Shown here piece by piece: positions 59,322 through 60,850 of a DNA stretch of 60,850 nt. The first letter of the stretch is position 1. The number at the start of each line of letters is the position of its first letter. The translations under genes and the position numbers were made by a program. Under the pieces are notes generated by a model. That model made no database searches, was not told the origin of the DNA, and was given only the letters and a program-made list of their open reading frames with translations. The stretch is from a virus: positions 1 to 60,850 of the IMG/VR virus record IMGVR_UViG_3300033149_001248. One strand, 5' to 3'.

Positions 59322-59913
59322 TGGAGTTTCCTTCCGTTTCGTTCGGTGGCTCTTGGGCCAATAGCTCTTGTTCTACGGGGTTCGTTTCCGTCGGCGGGGT
59401 AGCTAGCGCGTCCCAGTCGATTCCGTCTTTCGCCGTAGCCTCGATCTGGTGACGCTCAGGGGCCAAGAGACCCTTATGTTTCATCGCTAGGTCAACCGCT
59501 CCTAGCTTCGGAGACAACCGCAGACGGGTGCGAACCTTTTTCTCACCCCGCTCTAGGTCGATGGTTACCACCTGGTCTAGCCCGTCGATAACCGCGCGCG
59601 CTCGCTCGCTCATCAACGGGACAGGAAGCACTGCTCCTTCGTCATCGACCATCTCACCTACGTCTCGGGTGACTAGGTAGTACAGCTGGGTTAGAATCTC
59701 CTCGTGAGTCAATTCCCGTTGGCGGTTATCCCGCCGTACTTGCTCTTGAATAGCAGCCTTAACGTGCGGGGTTTTCAGTAGTCGAGCGGCCGCATGCGAT
59801 GGTCGCTTATACCCGGCGGCCTTAGCGGCTCTAGCCCCGTTGTAGTCAACTAGATACTCCGCTACAAAGACTAGCTGTCGGTCCGTGAGTTTATGGTCGA
59901 GTGATCTAGCCAT
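59314..59913 (-). CDS. Terminase small subunit
   Basis: 199 residues. LTDRQLVFVAEYLVDYNGARAAKAAGYKRPSHAAARLLKTPHVKAAIQ is the Terminase_2-type DNA-binding start. Coiled/acidic C-terminus. Recognises the packaging site. Its ATG overlaps the methyltransferase stop by 8 bases. Confidence 0.9.
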   Translation of the reverse strand: MARSLDHKLTDRQLVFVAEYLVDYNGARAAKAAGYKRPSHAAARLLKTPHVKAAIQEQVRRDNRQRELTHEEILTQLYYLVTRDVGEMVDDEGAVLPVPLMSERARAVIDGLDQVVTIDLERGEKKVRTRLRLSPKLGAVDLAMKHKGLLAPERHQIEATAKDGIDWDALATPPTETNPVEQELLAQEPPNETEGNSNA

Positions 59914-60850
59914 CGTTAACCGTCCGTCCTAGTACGGGCGCTTGCTGACCCGCCCCGATCAGCGGGGCCAAGCCGGGGTGGTCGAGCATCGCACCTTGAA
60001 TCCGGGGTATCGCATCGTTTTTCAGGTAGGTCTCCGAAAGGTCTATTCCCCAGCATCGCAGCCCTAGGCCCAACGCCACTACAACGGTCGTACCGCTACC
60101 CACGAACGGGTCCAACACTAGTTGAGGCTCTACTACCAGCTTATTATACGCCTTGGACAACGCCCGCCATCGTCTGCGCCATCGGTCCATCCCCCGAGAA
60201 CCTAGCGGTAGGTTCCGGGGCGGGTCTTCGATCCGGGGAACCCCGTAGCAATCGCAGCCAGGTCTCCAGCCCACCGTAGTCGAAGGCCAAGAACCTAGCG
60301 GTAGGTTCCGGGGCGGGTCTTCGATCCGGGGAACCCCGTAGCAATCGCAGCCAGGTCTCCAGCCCACCGTAGTCGAAGGCCAATAGCCCCCGCCCGCCTG
60401 GTTCAATTCTCTGCCGTGTTGTTTGTAAGGGGAGTCGGGTTTTCGGCGCATAGGTTGTTGTTTCGTATAGGGCCGTCTAGACACAACCCTTTCCCAGCCA
60501 CGGCCGCAAGTAGGGCAGGCCCCGTAGCGGCTCGTTCCCGCAGCTAGGCAGAGGCGTACTAGCTCTGGAGGGAACACAGCACAGTGGCTACCCGGGTGGT
60601 TCCCCGGCGCAATCGTCCAGACCGACCGGCGGTTTCGCCCCGCTCCTAGCTCGATGGTCCGGCGGGGCGCTCGATCCTTACGGGTACACATCCCGTATTG
60701 CCCCTCGGAGCGTAGTTTCCCGATGGAACCGCTACGGATGTCGGTGACGATTAGCCGGCCATCTGCCGCTTGACGGCGGGTCGCTTCGCTGTACGACTCT
60801 TTGATCGCCTCGGCATCGTAGTAATACTGCGAACCGAGCGTTAGCAGAAA
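59906..60850 (-). CDS. DNA methyltransferase, second allele or paralogue (cut by right edge)
   Basis: Frame open through the right edge; an ATG at 60691 is internal, not the real start, because codons upstream align with the left-edge copy (FLLTLGSQYYYDAEAIKESY against FLLTTGTKYYYDAEAIKVPY). Contains CPTCG, a duplicated 31-residue segment, and the SAM motif LDPFVGSGTTVVVALGLGLRCWGIDLS. Same family as the left-edge gene. Confidence 0.85.
   Translation of the reverse strand, partial: FLLTLGSQYYYDAEAIKESYSEATRRQAADGRLIVTDIRSGSIGKLRSEGQYGMCTRKDRAPRRTIELGAGRNRRSVWTIAPGNHPGSHCAVFPPELVRLCLAAGTSRYGACPTCGRGWERVVSRRPYTKQQPMRRKPDSPYKQHGRELNQAGGGYWPSTTVGWRPGCDCYGVPRIEDPPRNLPLGSWPSTTVGWRPGCDCYGVPRIEDPPRNLPLGSRGMDRWRRRWRALSKAYNKLVVEPQLVLDPFVGSGTTVVVALGLGLRCWGIDLSETYLKNDAIPRIQGAMLDHPGLAPLIGAGQQAPVLGRTVNDG
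60176..60289. repeat. Right copy of the terminal repeat
   Basis: Identical to bases 1-114. If the molecule is circular, base 1 follows 60175 with the methyltransferase frame kept, and 60176-60850 would be a diverged overlap. Confidence 0.85.
60197..60382. repeat. 93-base in-frame tandem duplication
   Basis: Two identical 93-base units (60197-60289 and 60290-60382) encode a doubled 31-residue segment starting WPSTTVGWRPGCDCYG. The left-edge copy of the gene has one unit. In frame, so the protein stays intact. Confidence 0.95.

Overview
The window looks like almost all of the genome of a lytic tailed phage with a long, non-contractile tail (siphovirus-like Caudoviricetes). It has small and large terminase, portal, Mu F-like head protein, an HK97-type head module, tail tube, a frameshifted tail assembly chaperone pair, an 821-residue tape measure and fibre proteins. 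It also has its own replication set: family A DNA polymerase, primase-helicase, SSB-like protein, RecA-like ATPase, RecB/Cas4-like nuclease and RuvC-like resolvase. I see no integrase, repressor/attachment module, tRNA or CRISPR array. Promoters are of sigma-70 type (TTGACT, 16 bp, TATAAT) and most genes have clear Shine-Dalgarno sites, so the host is a bacterium; I cannot name it.

Layout. (1) About 18.8 kb down to 1, leftward: resolvase, uracil-DNA glycosylase, nuclease, ATPase, SSB-like protein, polymerase, then a compact DNA-modification cluster, then primase-helicase and a DNA methyltransferase that runs off the left edge. (2) 19.2-28.9 kb, rightward: a compositionally odd one-gene cassette, a ParB-like protein, about fifteen small unknown proteins and a UvrD-like helicase. 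Four intergenic gaps of this operon carry the same covarying RNA structure. (3) 28.9-29.5 kb: a convergent, gene-free region packed with terminators and inverted repeats. (4) 60.85 kb down to 29.5 kb, leftward: methyltransferase (cut by the right edge), terminases with a Dam-like methyltransferase between them, portal, head, lysis/membrane genes, fibres, tail, and last a glycosyltransferase/radical-SAM cassette.

The central finding is the cluster at 3.3-11.7 kb. It encodes a thymidylate-synthase relative with a dUMP-type active site, a nucleotidase, MazG, a P-loop kinase and a helical protein that resemble the 5-hydroxymethyl-dU DNA kinase and its helical domain, an amino acid:DNA transferase-like protein, a radical SAM enzyme, a fold-type II PLP enzyme, an amidoligase-like protein and one unknown protein. 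Together they fit a thymine hypermodification pathway: hydroxymethyl-dUMP is made and incorporated, phosphorylated in DNA, substituted with an amino acid, then remodelled. The PLP and amidoligase pair suggests an end product different from the characterised ones. Two predicted DNA methyltransferases add a second layer.

The two edges are homologous. Bases 1-114 equal 60176-60289, and both edges cut a methyltransferase gene in the same frame. Joining 1 to 60175 gives one intact 453-residue gene, so the molecule is probably circular or circularly permuted (about 60.2 kb) with a diverged methyltransferase allele at the right edge, unless there are two tandem paralogues.
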